Shown piece by piece: positions 1-9,060 of a stretch of 64,000 bases of DNA. The stretch spans positions 1-64,000 of the forward strand of contig NZ_QULN01000006.1 in the NCBI RefSeq assembly GCF_003481705.1. The letters run 5' to 3'. This stretch comes from Butyricicoccus sp. OM04-18BH. Its GTDB lineage: Bacteria > Bacillota > Clostridia > Oscillospirales > Butyricicoccaceae. Each line of letters begins with the position of its first letter. Positions within the stretch are counted from its first letter, which is position 1. Both the position numbers and the translations under genes were made by a program. The notes beneath the pieces are model-generated. The model ran no database searches. It was not told the origin of the DNA and was given only the letters and a program-made list of their open reading frames with translations.

Positions 1-1353
1 TGCTTTGGCGTTTTTCTGCTGTTTCAGCCCGTCCCGGACAGGGCGGGTCTTGGAATAGGCAAGCACCTGCCGTTGCAGCTCCTTTTTCCCGTTCAGCGTC
101 TTTTCCATCTGCTTCAGCTCTGTAAGGCTTTCCCGCATGGCGGTATAGGCGGCAGAACAGGCTTCGTCCAGTTCCTCCGGGGAAGAAAAGCCGTACTGCT
201 GATAGGCGGTAACGGTAGCTGCCATTTGCTTTAGGTTGTGCTTTGCCGCCCAGCGGTCATAGCCCACGCCCTTGCCCTCGGCTCGCTTGGCTTCCCGGTC
301 AACCATGCGCTGCAAGGTGTTGTCTGCCGGGGTGGTTTTTGTGGTTTTTTCCCCTTGTGACAGCTTTTTAACCGCGGCAGGGTATTCGAGTATGGCTTTG
401 CTCTGTTCGGCGGCTCTGTGGGCGTTCTGCGTAAGCAGGACAAGGACAGCAGCCTTGTCAAAATCGTCCCCCAGCTTCCGGGCTGTGATAGGCTTTGTCC
501 TGTCCGGCGTGAGGTAGGAAAGCCGCCCCCGGCTCTCCTTGACGGTCACACCCTCCCGCAGCAAAAGGGAAGAAAATTCGTCAAAGCTGCCAGCTTGGGA
601 AAGTGCCTGCCGTATCGTCCGGCGCAGCTTCGCCTTGTCCGTTTCAAACTTGGTGGGCTTGGTCGGCTGTCCTGCGGCTTCTCTGACAGCGTTCTCTTTA
701 TCAAGGGCAAGCTGTCCTTTCTTTGCCGCCCAGTATTCCCGTTCGGTTATCCGTTCCTTGCTGCCGCTTAGGAGGTCGATTTGGTAAAGCCCCTCCCGGT
801 GGCACATCTCCATGACTTCACTCTTGAAATATTCCATAGCGGCGTTGGTGCAGCGGTGCTTGCAGCCCTCCCGTGTGTCGGCTGGTCTGTCCATGTAGGG
901 CAGAAGCGGGACTTCATAAATCCGCAGGGAGTTGATGACGATATGCACATGGATATTGCCGCTGTGGTTATGCCCGTCCGGGTGGGTGCAGACTAAGGCT
1001 TGGTGTCCGGGGAAATGCTCTTTACAGAACTGCTCGCCCAGCTCCTGCGCCCGGTCTACGGTCAAGCCGTTGTCTGTCCCGTCCCGTGGGTCAAAGCTGA
1101 TGATATAGTGGTGGCTTTTCACATCTTCCCGTTTTTGGTTTTTCTCATAGCGGAGATTAGCCCGCATACAGGCAACAGCGAAATCCTCGCCCCCACAGTT
1201 GAGGGAAGAAATGCGGTAATCCTCCCTCGGTATCAGCCGCCCGTTTTCATCAAGGGTGGGCTTCATGGTAAACTCGTCATGCTCAAATGTGAGATAGGCT
1301 TCCGCTGCGCCATAGTCCGCATTTTTAGAGCTGATATGTTTGAATGTTGCCAA
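1..1353 (-). CDS. MOB-family relaxase/mobilization nuclease (partial, 3' end outside window)
   Basis: This relaxase would nick the transfer origin of the element and pilot the DNA strand into a recipient. Read leftwards from a TTG at 1353, the frame stays open to the window edge, so about 450 residues are visible and the C-terminus is missing. The N-terminus reads (M)ATFKHISSKNADYG, and the histidine motif HVHIVINS lies near residues 135-142, preceded by a His-rich stretch HPDGHNH. This is the metal-binding three-His signature of relaxases. The start overlaps the end of mobC by 29 bases, implying translational coupling; only a weak GGGTG precedes the TTG. MobC directly upstream and the structured region before it (possible oriT) fit a mobilization module. 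Family assignment is firm; whether transfer still works cannot be told. Confidence 0.9.
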   Translation of the reverse strand, partial: MATFKHISSKNADYGAAEAYLTFEHDEFTMKPTLDENGRLIPREDYRISSLNCGGEDFAVACMRANLRYEKNQKREDVKSHHYIISFDPRDGTDNGLTVDRAQELGEQFCKEHFPGHQALVCTHPDGHNHSGNIHVHIVINSLRIYEVPLLPYMDRPADTREGCKHRCTNAAMEYFKSEVMEMCHREGLYQIDLLSGSKERITEREYWAAKKGQLALDKENAVREAAGQPTKPTKFETDKAKLRRTIRQALSQAGSFDEFSSLLLREGVTVKESRGRLSYLTPDRTKPITARKLGDDFDKAAVLVLLTQNAHRAAEQSKAILEYPAAVKKLSQGEKTTKTTPADNTLQRMVDREAKRAEGKGVGYDRWAAKHNLKQMAATVTAYQQYGFSSPEELDEACSAAYTAMRESLTELKQMEKTLNGKKELQRQVLAYSKTRPVRDGLKQQKNAKA

Positions 1354-1723
1354 CAGCGTCACCCACTTTCTGCAAGACTTCAAACTTTAGGGCAGCAAGG
1401 TCGGAAACCGCCGCCCGTACCTCCCCGGCAAGCTGCGGGTAGGGGCTGTGCCACTCGTTCAGCGTCCGGGCTATCTGGTTTAAGTTGCCGCCGATCCTGC
1501 CGTATTCGGCGGTCAGCTTCCCGACAGCGGCAAGCAACTCGTCATTGACGGGGGAAACGGTTATGATGGGGCGTATGGCTGCCCCGGTTATGGCTTGCCG
1601 GATAAACTCGGCTTGGCTCATGTTGTAAGCAGAAAGCCTTTCCGCAAACTCGGCGTATTCTTCCTCGGTCATGCGTGTCTTGACTACCCGGCTGCGGTGC
1701 GGCGTGTTATATCGTTTTCGCAT
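1325..1723 (-). CDS. mobC: MobC-type mobilization accessory protein
   Basis: Small relaxosome protein of 132 residues that helps the relaxase bind and open oriT. The start chosen is the ATG at 1723, which has GGAGG eight bases upstream; a longer frame extends to 2050 but runs through structured non-coding DNA without a good ribosome site. The N-terminus is basic, with a ribbon-helix-helix-like segment (TRMTEEEYAEFAERL), and the middle carries the MobC signature GRIGGNLNQIARTLN. The gene overlaps the relaxase start by 29 bases. It is the usual partner of the adjacent relaxase, and the pair is common on Firmicutes integrative elements. Confidence 0.88.
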   Translation of the reverse strand: MRKRYNTPHRSRVVKTRMTEEEYAEFAERLSAYNMSQAEFIRQAITGAAIRPIITVSPVNDELLAAVGKLTAEYGRIGGNLNQIARTLNEWHSPYPQLAGEVRAAVSDLAALKFEVLQKVGDAVGNIQTYQL

Positions 1724-1849
1724 GGTAAAACCTCCTTCGGCTGTGCGTGGTGTCCTCTCACTAATAGGAGAAAAACAGGGTGTAAAGCGGAACTGTTTTT
1801 GAAAAATCCGAAAAATTATTTTGAGGGATTTTCCAGCGGCGTAAGCCGC

Positions 1850-1930
1850 ATAAGCAGGGTTTGGGGAAGGCACTCCCCAACAAGATTCCCGCAGGGGCAA
1901 AATGAGCGATAAGCGAATTTTGGTACTGCG
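1850..1930. other. Putative origin of transfer (oriT)
   Basis: Upstream of mobC lie two inverted repeats: TTGGGGA/TCCCCAA at 1861-1867 and 1874-1880 with a six-base loop, and CAAAAT/ATTTTG at 1898-1903 and 1917-1922 enclosing a GC-containing loop. Position next to mobC-relaxase and paired inverted repeats are typical of oriT. The nick site cannot be assigned from sequence alone. The rest of the 1724-2347 gap holds a direct repeat and a terminator, listed separately. Confidence 0.45.
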
Positions 1931-2052
1931 GTAGAATCTTGCTCTGAAAAACTCCGGCGTTCCCCGGCTTCCGTACTTTCCGCTAACAAGACGTTTCAAA
2001 AGGGCTTTGCTACCCGCTATTCCGGCATATCTTGAAAATTTTCCTTTCACTA

Positions 2053-2125
2053 CCTACAACACCACGCAAAGCAAAATGGACGGAGATTTTTAGAATTTCC
2101 CCTTATTCCCTACAACACCACGCAA
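2053..2125. repeat. 17-bp direct repeat, two copies
   Basis: CCTACAACACCACGCAA occurs at 2053-2069 and again at 2109-2125, a 56-base period, inside the non-coding mobilization region. Function unknown; it could be a relaxosome or replication-protein binding site, or the scar of a past rearrangement. Confidence 0.7.
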
Positions 2126-2267
2126 GCCGAAAAAGGCGGACAATGGCAGTATTTTTTTCTTTGATACCCTCCACGGATAAGTAAGGGATTTTGCCAACTG
2201 CGGCGGCAATTTTCCCTTTTGTTTTTTCATACTGGGGATTTTCAAAAATGCCAAACAGGAACGAAAA

Positions 2268-2302
2268 AAAGCAGCAAATCTGTTGAATAGATTTACTGCT
2301 TT
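2268..2302 (-). terminator. Intrinsic terminator after the HTH gene
   Basis: An imperfect stem (AAAGCAGTAAATCT pairing with AGATTTGCTGCTTT on the minus strand) is followed by a T-run on the minus strand. It lies about 45 bases downstream of the small helix-turn-helix gene. Confidence 0.7.
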
Positions 2303-2347
2303 CTGGTTGCCGGCGAAGCGGCGGTTATTCAGTTGTAGGCGGTAGGG

Positions 2348-2551
2348 CTATCTCCCAAAGCGGAACTTGAAAATAGCTGTGAGAAGCGTCTGGGTGATGT
2401 AGTCCTCTGTATCTTGGTCTACCCGTCCATTCACACGGGCGGCACATTGTATGCGGCGGCGGTAATACTGCAATACAGTTCCCACCGCTTCCGGCTCCCC
2501 GCTGGTGGCTTGGACGATTGTTTCATAGGGGAGAAGCCTATTATTTCTCAT
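2348..2551 (-). CDS. Helix-turn-helix protein, conjugative-transposon ORF8 type
   Basis: A 67-residue protein resembling the small helix-turn-helix protein that accompanies the sigma factor in Tn916-like elements. The start chosen is the ATG at 2551 (MRNNRLLPYETIVQ), which overlaps the end of the sigma-factor gene by 11 bases, indicating coupled translation. Conserved features include YYRRRIQCAARVNGRVD and the C-terminal block TQTLLTAIFKFRF. It probably regulates element genes with the upstream sigma factor. Identification rests on overall similarity to that family; its target is unknown. Confidence 0.75.
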   Translation of the reverse strand: MRNNRLLPYETIVQATSGEPEAVGTVLQYYRRRIQCAARVNGRVDQDTEDYITQTLLTAIFKFRFGR

Positions 2552-2987
2552 ATGCCATTCCCTCCATTTCCGCTTGGAGCTGCCGTAGGACTTTTCGGAT
2601 ATGGTAGCCCGCTGTGCTGCGGCTGCGCCCGTACTGTCTGCCAATTTCGTGCTGTGGAATACGCTTGAAAAAGGACAGGTAAATCATTTCCCGCTCCCGT
2701 TCGTCCAGCCGTGACAGGGCTTCCGCAAGTAAGCCGCTGCTGAAAATGACCGTATCGCCGCAAAGGGTAAGTATGTATTCCTCGTCCGGCTCCGGGGCTT
2801 GGAAATATTCATCTGTCGTGCCTAAAGGGTAGTGCTTTTCGTCTGTGAGGTATTCAAGGGATATTTCTCTTTTGTGCTTCCTGCTCCGTGTCCTCGCTGC
2901 GTTGATCGTTGCATTTCGGATAACGACTTTGCAAAAGGCATGGAAAGTGTACTCGATATGTTCCCGATATTCTTCTGTACAGGTCAT
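2541..2987 (-). CDS. Sigma-70-family RNA polymerase sigma factor of conjugative-element type
   Basis: A 148-residue sigma-like regulator of the type found in Tn916-family elements (ORF7-like). The C-terminal third carries region 4: a LDEREREMIYLSFFKRIP segment followed by a helix-turn-helix (HEIGRQYGRSRSTAGYHIR). The N-terminal part resembles a reduced region 2. The start at 2987 has an A/G-rich AGGGGG sequence upstream. The helix-turn-helix gene overlaps its 3' end. In related elements such proteins drive excision or transfer gene expression, so a similar role is inferred here. Confidence 0.82.
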   Translation of the reverse strand: MTCTEEYREHIEYTFHAFCKVVIRNATINAARTRSRKHKREISLEYLTDEKHYPLGTTDEYFQAPEPDEEYILTLCGDTVIFSSGLLAEALSRLDEREREMIYLSFFKRIPQHEIGRQYGRSRSTAGYHIRKVLRQLQAEMEGMAYEK

Positions 2988-3191
2988 GGAAAATCCCCCT
3001 TTCCTCCCAAAAGGGCTGTGGCTGGTTAGTAGTTGCTTTTTATGATAGTAAGGGGCGGCAGCACTTTAGGCTGTCGCTCCTTGACTGCCTAACTGCAAAA
3101 CCGGGCGGGGCTGTCAACGGCGGGCGAAGCCCGTTCATCTTGACCGTTGACTGGCTCGGCCAGGTTTGCTATTTATCCGGCAAACTTGAAT

Positions 3192-3959
3192 TTATTTTAA
3201 GCTATCACGTTTTACCTTTTTAATCCTTACTATCATTACCATAGGAATTTCTTTGTTGTTTTTGAAACATTCTTCATAAAATCCATCAATGACAAATCCA
3301 GCTCTAAAACAAAGGTTAAAAATATCTTGTATGGAACGATGATAATAAATCTGCTCCTCCGGTTGCCCTTCAATCGCTATACCATAGTAACTGTGCGGTG
3401 TCATATATTTTTCAGTCAACGTGATAAAACAAGGGTGTTGCGTTGCAAAGACAAAAATTCCGCTTTCCTGCAACAGTTCATAAACAGCCATAAGAAGTGG
3501 TTCAATATCCGTAATATCCATAATTGCCATATTAGAAACTGCTTTCGTAAAGGCTCGATTTCTTTTTAATTCTAATATACTTTTTCTATCGGTCGCATCC
3601 GCCACACAAAATTCAATTTGTTTTGCATATTGTGATTGCCGTCTTTTAGCCAATTCTATCATTTTTTTGCTGTAATCAAAAGCGACAACCGAAGCGCCTC
3701 TTTGTGCAAGATACGAAGAATAATTTCCATTGCCACACGCAATATCCAAAATGTAATCCGCAGGATTAGGAGATAGAAGTTCCGTTACTTTGGGACGCAC
3801 TACCTCTCTGTGAAATTCATTAGATTCGTCACCCATTGCATTATCCCAAAATTGTGCGTTCTCCTCCCAGATTTTTTTACTTTCCTCTGTTCCCATGTTC
3901 TCTCCCACTCCCCAAATTTGCTTTTTTGCTTCCATTAAATCTTCCTTACTATATTCCAT
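3192..3959 (-). CDS. SAM-dependent methyltransferase accompanying tet(W)
   Basis: A class I S-adenosylmethionine-dependent methyltransferase of 255 residues. The start chosen is the ATG at 3959, because GGAGGGTAAC lies directly upstream. The SAM-binding glycine motif LDIACGNGNY is at about residues 71-80, followed by a VVAFDYSKKMIELAK motif II region. The substrate is not evident; related small-molecule methyltransferases act on varied compounds. It lies about 50 bases downstream of tet(W) on the same strand, and so is probably co-transcribed with it. AT-richer than the chromosome, consistent with acquisition as part of the tet(W) cassette. Confidence 0.8.
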   Translation of the reverse strand: MEYSKEDLMEAKKQIWGVGENMGTEESKKIWEENAQFWDNAMGDESNEFHREVVRPKVTELLSPNPADYILDIACGNGNYSSYLAQRGASVVAFDYSKKMIELAKRRQSQYAKQIEFCVADATDRKSILELKRNRAFTKAVSNMAIMDITDIEPLLMAVYELLQESGIFVFATQHPCFITLTEKYMTPHSYYGIAIEGQPEEQIYYHRSIQDIFNLCFRAGFVIDGFYEECFKNNKEIPMVMIVRIKKVKRDSLK

Positions 3960-4009
3960 TGTTACCCTCCATAACTTCTGATTGTTGCCGTCTTGACGAT
4001 TATGTATCT

Positions 4010-5929
4010 TTACATTACCTTCTGAAACATATGGCGCACCTTGTCCAGGCGGCTGTTTGGACGGCGGGGCTGGATGACCGGCTGACCGACAGCGGCCTGA
4101 TATCCTTTCAGCTCTGTAAGGCATACGCTCCGCCCGTTGGTGTAAAAGGCCAGATCAGTACGGTATGCCTGTATACAGCGGGCGGGAATCTCGCCAGTAA
4201 AGACAACTTCATCCTTTTTTACCTGGGCCGTTTCGATGGTGGCACAGTATTTCGGTGCATCATGATAAGCCCTGGAAAGGTATTCCTGGGGCGCATAGAG
4301 GATGAAGGAGAGATAAGGTTCCAGCAGCTGCGTCCCCGATTCCTTCAATGCCTGTTCCAATACAATCGGGGCCAATGAGCGGAAGTCCGCCGGCGTGCTG
4401 ACCGGACTGTAATAAAGCCCGTATTCAAAGCAAATCTTACAGTCCGTTACGTTCCAGCCGAACAAGCCCTGCTCCAGCCCGTAACGGATACCATCCCTGA
4501 CAGCGTTTTGAAAACTCTGGTTCAAGTATCCCAGCGAAACCCGGCTCTCGTATTGTACACCGGAGCCAAGCGAGAGTGGTGTAACAGACAGTCCTATGGA
4601 TGCCCAAAACGGGTTGGGCGGCACCTCGATATGGATGGTGTGGCTGGCTGCTTTGAGCGGCCGCTCCATATAAATGACGGAGGGTTCCTTTACCACTGTT
4701 TCAAGCTTGTATTTTTCCGACAGCAAAGCGGAAACAACCTCCAACTGCACCCGGCCCAAAAAAGAAAGAATGATCTCATGGGTGATGGAATCCACTTCGC
4801 AACGCAAAAGCGGGTCAGTATCCGCAAGTTGCGTAAGAGCGTCCAGCAGCCGTTCTCTTTGCGCTGCCGTTTTCGGCGCAATCGTCGTCCGCAGCATGGG
4901 GAGGGGGTCCTCGCGCCACCTTTTACGAGGGAGCCGGGTTTGGTCCCCTAATACATCGTTTAACCTCACGCTGTCGCTGGGAAGGATAACAATTTCACCC
5001 TGATAAGCGGTGTCTGTCCGAACAATTTCCCCTTTGGATGGAATACGCATCTCTGTGATTTTCAGCTTTTCTCTCCCGGCCAGGGCCACCGTATCCCGCA
5101 GGCGCAGCGTTCCGCTGTATAACCGTAGATAGACACGCCGCTGGCCGCAATCGGTGTACTCAACCTTGAAAACGCTGCCGCATAGGGCGGCGCCCCCCTG
5201 TTCCCCAATCGGTTGGAACAGCCCTGTCACCGCATCCATCAACGGTTGAATGCCAAGGCCATTTTTGGCGCTGCCATGATAGACTGGGAACAGGGAGGCG
5301 TCTTGAACCCGCTGCTGTTCCTCCCGCGCAAGTTTTTCCCGGCTGATTGGTTCTCCTGCGATATACTTTTCCAATAATTCATCGTTATTTTCGATGACCG
5401 CATCCCATGCTTCTATGTCGGTATTTTCCTCCAGGACTATTTCCGGGGACAGCGACACCGTCTGCTTGATGATAATATCGGCGGAGAGCTTATCCCGAAC
5501 AGACTGAACCACGCTCTGCAAATCAACGCCAGCCTGGTCGATCTTGTTGATAAAGATAACGGTGGGAATGTTCATTTTCCGCAGGGCATGGAACAGAATA
5601 CGGGTCTGGGCCTGCACGCCATCTTTAGCGGAGATCACCAAGATGGCCCCATCTAAAACAGCCAAAGAGCGGTACACCTCCGCCAAAAAATCCATGTGGC
5701 CGGGCGTATCCACAATGTTAACTTTACATCTGTGCCACTGGAAGGAAGTGACTGCCGCTTGAATGGTAATCCCACGCTGCCGCTCCAAAAACATGGTGTC
5801 CGTCCTCGTTGTCCCTTTTTCGACGCTCCCCGGTTCTGAAATGGCTCCGCTGGCATATAGCAGGCTCTCCGTCAAGGTCGTCTTTCCAGCGTCTACATGG
5901 GCAAGAATTCCAATATTGATTATTTTCAT
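4010..5929 (-). CDS. tet(W): Tetracycline resistance ribosomal protection protein Tet(W)
   Basis: An EF-G-like GTPase that binds the ribosome and displaces tetracycline. The 639-residue length and the sequence I recall match Tet(W) essentially throughout. GTPase motifs are in order: AHVDAGKTT near residue 10, the switch region with RGITI near 52, DTPGH near 74 and NKID near 128; EF-G-like domains follow. The start ATG at 5929 has GGGAGG upstream. Expression is expected to be controlled by the leader peptide and attenuator hairpin just upstream. A methyltransferase gene follows on the same strand. Completeness of all motifs suggests a functional resistance gene. Confidence 0.97.
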   Translation of the reverse strand: MKIINIGILAHVDAGKTTLTESLLYASGAISEPGSVEKGTTRTDTMFLERQRGITIQAAVTSFQWHRCKVNIVDTPGHMDFLAEVYRSLAVLDGAILVISAKDGVQAQTRILFHALRKMNIPTVIFINKIDQAGVDLQSVVQSVRDKLSADIIIKQTVSLSPEIVLEENTDIEAWDAVIENNDELLEKYIAGEPISREKLAREEQQRVQDASLFPVYHGSAKNGLGIQPLMDAVTGLFQPIGEQGGAALCGSVFKVEYTDCGQRRVYLRLYSGTLRLRDTVALAGREKLKITEMRIPSKGEIVRTDTAYQGEIVILPSDSVRLNDVLGDQTRLPRKRWREDPLPMLRTTIAPKTAAQRERLLDALTQLADTDPLLRCEVDSITHEIILSFLGRVQLEVVSALLSEKYKLETVVKEPSVIYMERPLKAASHTIHIEVPPNPFWASIGLSVTPLSLGSGVQYESRVSLGYLNQSFQNAVRDGIRYGLEQGLFGWNVTDCKICFEYGLYYSPVSTPADFRSLAPIVLEQALKESGTQLLEPYLSFILYAPQEYLSRAYHDAPKYCATIETAQVKKDEVVFTGEIPARCIQAYRTDLAFYTNGRSVCLTELKGYQAAVGQPVIQPRRPNSRLDKVRHMFQKVM

Positions 5930-5966
5930 GTGATTGTCCTCCCTTTACAGCCCCAAAGGGCATAAA

Positions 5967-6003
5967 AATCCCCAGCAGTAAAATACTTTTACCACTGGGG
6001 ATT
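5967..6003 (-). terminator. Transcription attenuator upstream of tet(W)
   Basis: Stem arms AATCCCCAG/CTGGGGATT and GTAAAA/TTTTAC form a strong hairpin; on the minus strand it is followed by TTTTTATG. It lies just after the leader peptide stop and 38 bases before tet(W). This arrangement matches the tet(M)/tet(W) attenuation model, in which ribosome behaviour on the leader decides readthrough. Confidence 0.85.
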
Positions 6004-6033
6004 CTAATTTGCGGACATACACATATACAGCAT
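6004..6033 (-). CDS. tet(W) leader peptide (9 residues)
   Basis: A nine-codon frame, MLYMCMSAN, followed by TAG, ends exactly where the attenuator stem begins. Leader peptides of this form precede ribosomal-protection genes such as tet(M). When tetracycline alters ribosome movement on this frame, the hairpin is expected not to form and transcription reads into tet(W). Confidence 0.78.
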   Translation of the reverse strand: MLYMCMSAN

Positions 6034-6086
6034 ACACCTATTTGTGATTGCTGTTTTTTGAATATGTCAAAATTGATAAGGCAAAA

Positions 6087-6183
6087 GTATTCTTAAATTG
6101 GGTACAAAAAACCAAGCCCCCACAAAAGGAGCTATCATAATTCTTTGTTCCCACTATTTGATTATAGTTTTATTTAAGAATAC
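6087..6183. repeat. Long-range inverted repeat in the tet(W) 5' region
   Basis: GTATTCTTAAAT at 6087-6098 is the exact reverse complement of ATTTAAGAATAC at 6172-6183. The arms bracket a G-run region upstream of the tet(W) leader peptide and probably contribute to leader RNA folding or to the promoter region. The 5930-6290 gap holds only these tet(W) control elements. Confidence 0.65.
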
Positions 6184-6290
6184 CTTGCCGCATATTTTTT
6201 ACTCCTTTTCTGGAATGAAGCTATTATATCACATCAGTTTTAGGAAAGCAAGTACCTAAAAGAAATTTTTCTTCCCCTTATATGTAACAA

Positions 6291-6812
6291 TCATACCGGC
6301 TTCCTAGCGTTCAGAATGTTTTCTGCTGTCTGCTGTGGTGTTTGGTTGGAATTGTCCAACCAAAAGCCGATCCGTGGTGTTGTCTGCATAAATGTATCGT
6401 ATAAGGTTTCAACCGTAAAGCCGGAATAGCCTGTTTTCTCCCTGTATCGTTCCCTTTCTTTTATTGTTTCCACATCTGGACAAAGAACGACAACCTCAAC
6501 AGGGTATTTATGCAGATAATTTATCATTCGGTTTAATTCATCACCGTAGTAGTTATCTTGGATCACTACAGAAAAGCCGTTGTCAAAGTATGACCTTGCC
6601 GCATCAGCAGTCAATTTGTATCGAAGGTACAGCTGGCGGACTGCTTCCGCTGATGGGGTAGCTGACATATTTTCTCTGCCTGAAATAATCATTTTTCGGA
6701 ACACATCACCACGAAGATGGACGCATTTTTCTATTGATTTTGCCAGTAAATCGGAAACTGTAGATTTTCCAGAAGCCATTAAGCCTGTAATGAGATAAAT
6801 TTTTTGTTTCAT
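6291..6812 (-). CDS. P-loop kinase/ATPase, possibly phosphotransferase-like
   Basis: A 173-residue AAA-like P-loop protein with the Walker A motif GLMASGKS at residues 10-17 and a LRGDVFRKMI segment shortly after, as in small-molecule kinases of the adenylylsulfate kinase/chloramphenicol phosphotransferase superfamily. No substrate can be assigned. It lies upstream of tet(W) on the same strand, separated by about 360 bases that include the tet(W) control region, so it belongs to a separate transcript. It is AT-rich like the rest of the cassette. Confidence 0.7.
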   Translation of the reverse strand: MKQKIYLITGLMASGKSTVSDLLAKSIEKCVHLRGDVFRKMIISGRENMSATPSAEAVRQLYLRYKLTADAARSYFDNGFSVVIQDNYYGDELNRMINYLHKYPVEVVVLCPDVETIKERERYREKTGYSGFTVETLYDTFMQTTPRIGFWLDNSNQTPQQTAENILNARKPV

Positions 6813-7074
6813 TTCACTTCCTCCGGCACAAAAAATATGTACATGTAACTAATTCAACACATTTATAATTTGAATAGGGACATTATAGCATTTACTAAAT
6901 ACAAATTCAATGTATACGGAAAGAAAGATATAAGGAGTGGGAGGGATTCCGCCGTAGTCGGCATTGTAGGAAAATCCAAAAGTTTAGATTTTCCCACAAT
7001 GCTTATCTTTTGGTCTTTGGTTCGGAATAGTGTAGTGCTGGCGGTCTATCTCTTGTTTTCGGTTGCTTGCTTCC

Positions 7075-7215
7075 TTACCGTACATGAGCATTGGCGCCGG
7101 GGTTGTCGTTGCCGTAACCTTCCAGCAGGTTGATAACGCCCCAGATACCGAGACCGGCACCGAGCGCGATAACGAGGGTCTGAAGAACGGTGATTGCCTG
7201 TTCAAAAAATGCCAT
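7075..7215 (-). pseudogene. Truncated Maff2-family mobile-element membrane protein
   Basis: From the ATG at 7215 the frame reads MAFFEQAITVLQTLV, then a hydrophobic ALGAGLGIWGVINLLEGYG segment, and stops after 46 residues. This is the N-terminus of the Maff2 family found next to VirD4 in Firmicutes conjugative elements, normally about 70 residues or longer with a second hydrophobic segment. The homology ends near 7080 and the tet(W)-cassette DNA begins, so the gene appears cut by a recombination event. The VirB4-type genes that normally follow are absent from this side. Confidence 0.75.
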
Positions 7216-7276
7216 ATAGTTTGTTAGCCGGAATCTGATTAAAAAATAGGTTTGTCATGTTTCATAGGCATACAAA

Positions 7277-7322
7277 AGCCGGAACAATCTGCCGCCCGGT
7301 TTCCGGGGGCATGATTCCGGCT
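7277..7322 (-). terminator. Hairpin between virD4 and the Maff2 remnant
   Basis: Outer arms AGCCGGAA/TTCCGGCT and inner arms CCCGG/CCGGG form an imperfect stem; on the minus strand it is followed by TTTGT. Likely attenuates transcription after the VirD4 gene. Confidence 0.5.
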
Positions 7323-7434
7323 GTCCTCCTTTTTCATTATTTTTTCTCGCGATTGTCCGCTTTGTACGCCAATGGCCCATAGAGGGCAGGTGCGGCGAAT
7401 AGATAAGATCACTCCCTTCTAAAGCGGAACGAAA

Positions 7435-8910
7435 TTAAGCGCCCTTTGTGTCTACTTCATATACATCGCAGACCTCATTGGGCTTGAGTTTCAGCCTTGC
7501 AGACAAGAATGCTTCAATGTCAAAAGCGTTCTTATCATCCGCGTCGGCAGTGTACTTGAAATTGGGGTGCTTGGTGATGTCGTACTTATCCGAAAGGAAA
7601 GGACGCACACCGCGCAGCTGGAGGATACACTTGCCTCCATCCATAACAGCAAGCTCATCCTGGCTCATCAGCTCTTTCCCCAATTTTTGATAGTTGAGTG
7701 AATGGGAGGTTTCCCTCCCACGGCTCTCTCCGGTATTGTAGGTGTCGATGGTTTCCTTGCCCAGCACGGCAGCCAGCTCTTTGAGGGTAGTCGGCTCTTT
7801 ACCGCCCAGGAAGATGGATGTATCCATGTTACCGATGATGGTATCTGCGTTATCCTTATAGATCGCCTTGAGCTGACTCTGTGCCTGCAACACCAGACAG
7901 GCAGAGATTTCACGGCTTCGGATGGTGGCCACCAGCTTTTCCAGTTTCGGAATCTGCCCGATGTTAGCACACTCATCAATCAAACAGCGCACATGAACCG
8001 GAAGCCTGCCGCCATACACATCGTCGGCTTTTTCGCAGAGCAGATTGAAAAGCTGGGTATAACACATGGAGATCAGGAAGTTAAAGCTGTCATCCGTATC
8101 ACTCATAATGAGGAACAGAGCAGTTTTCCTGTCTCCCAGAGTATCCAGCTCCAGCTCATCATAAGCCGTGACCTCACGCAACTCTGCAATGTCGAACACG
8201 GCAAGGCGAGCGCCGCAGGAAATCAAAATCGACTTGGCTGTTTTGCCGGCGGCCAGCTTATATTTCTTATACTGGCGCACCGCAAAGTGATTTGGCTTCT
8301 CGGCTTCCAGTGCATCAAACATCAGGTCTACGGGGTTTTTGAACTCCTCGTCATCCTCACGGACTTCCATGGCGTTGATGAACTCAATGAGGGTAGAGAA
8401 GTTCTGCTCCTCCACCGGAGCCTCATAATGGATATAGCCAATAAGCGCGCAGTACAACAAGGTTTCTGCTTTTACCCAGAAATCGTCTCCGGCCTTGCCT
8501 TCGCCTTTGGTATTGGCGATCAGCGTTGTCACCAGCTTCAAAATATCCTTTTCCGAGTGGATGTATGCAAAGGGGTTATAGTGCATGGACTTCTTAAAGT
8601 TGATGGTATTTAGGACCTTGATTCGGTACGGCTCATAAATGACCTTGCCGTGCTTATCCTTCATGGGCTTTCCGTCCTTCCCCAGCTTGGGCGCACCCCT
8701 TTGGAGCATTTTTCCGCACTCCACCAGAATTGTTCCTTTCGGGTCCGTCACAACATAGGAGCTGTGCATCTGCATCAGGTTTGGTTTCAGCCAGAATCGG
8801 GTCTTACCGGAACCGGAGCCGCCAATCACCAGTACATTTTTGTTTCTGGCAGTCTTGGGGTCCTTGGGGCGGCTGTTCATGGTCAGGCTCTCCGTTTTCG
8901 TCAGAATCAC
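7435..8910 (-). CDS. VirD4/TraG-type coupling protein, N-terminally truncated
   Basis: Coupling proteins are membrane ATPases that hand the relaxase-DNA complex to the transfer channel. The Walker A motif GGSGSGKT is at residues 30-37 and the Walker B-like CLIDECANIG near residue 320. The open frame starts at a GTG at 8910 (491 residues), but recognisable family sequence continues upstream as WGTREDIAPYVDPVFQNN to about 8967. It then meets an in-frame TGA at 8977-8979. The family usually has about 100 further N-terminal residues with transmembrane helices; these are gone. The protein is therefore unlikely to anchor normally, and the gene is probably a remnant at a recombination junction. Confidence 0.85.
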   Translation of the reverse strand: MILTKTESLTMNSRPKDPKTARNKNVLVIGGSGSGKTRFWLKPNLMQMHSSYVVTDPKGTILVECGKMLQRGAPKLGKDGKPMKDKHGKVIYEPYRIKVLNTINFKKSMHYNPFAYIHSEKDILKLVTTLIANTKGEGKAGDDFWVKAETLLYCALIGYIHYEAPVEEQNFSTLIEFINAMEVREDDEEFKNPVDLMFDALEAEKPNHFAVRQYKKYKLAAGKTAKSILISCGARLAVFDIAELREVTAYDELELDTLGDRKTALFLIMSDTDDSFNFLISMCYTQLFNLLCEKADDVYGGRLPVHVRCLIDECANIGQIPKLEKLVATIRSREISACLVLQAQSQLKAIYKDNADTIIGNMDTSIFLGGKEPTTLKELAAVLGKETIDTYNTGESRGRETSHSLNYQKLGKELMSQDELAVMDGGKCILQLRGVRPFLSDKYDITKHPNFKYTADADDKNAFDIEAFLSARLKLKPNEVCDVYEVDTKGA

Positions 8911-9021
8911 ATTGTTCTGAAATACAGGATCAACGTAAGGTGCAATATCCTCACGGGTTCCCCATGAAGCGTTTTGTCAAGTGCTTTTTTGAGTTATTGA
9001 CGCAAATTATCGTGAAAGTGC

Positions 9022-9060
9022 GAAAGTGCAAAGTGCAAAGGGTCTGCGTTTTGCACTTTC
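9022..9060 (-). terminator. Inverted repeat at the end of the AAA-ATPase fragment
   Basis: GAAAGTGCAAA at 9022-9032 pairs with TTTGCACTTTC at 9050-9060. A second partial copy of the left arm gives the direct run GAAAGTGCGAAAGTGCAAAG. It overlaps the stop region of the 9059-9511 fragment and may act as a terminator or mark the junction to the VirD4 remnant. Confidence 0.45.
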
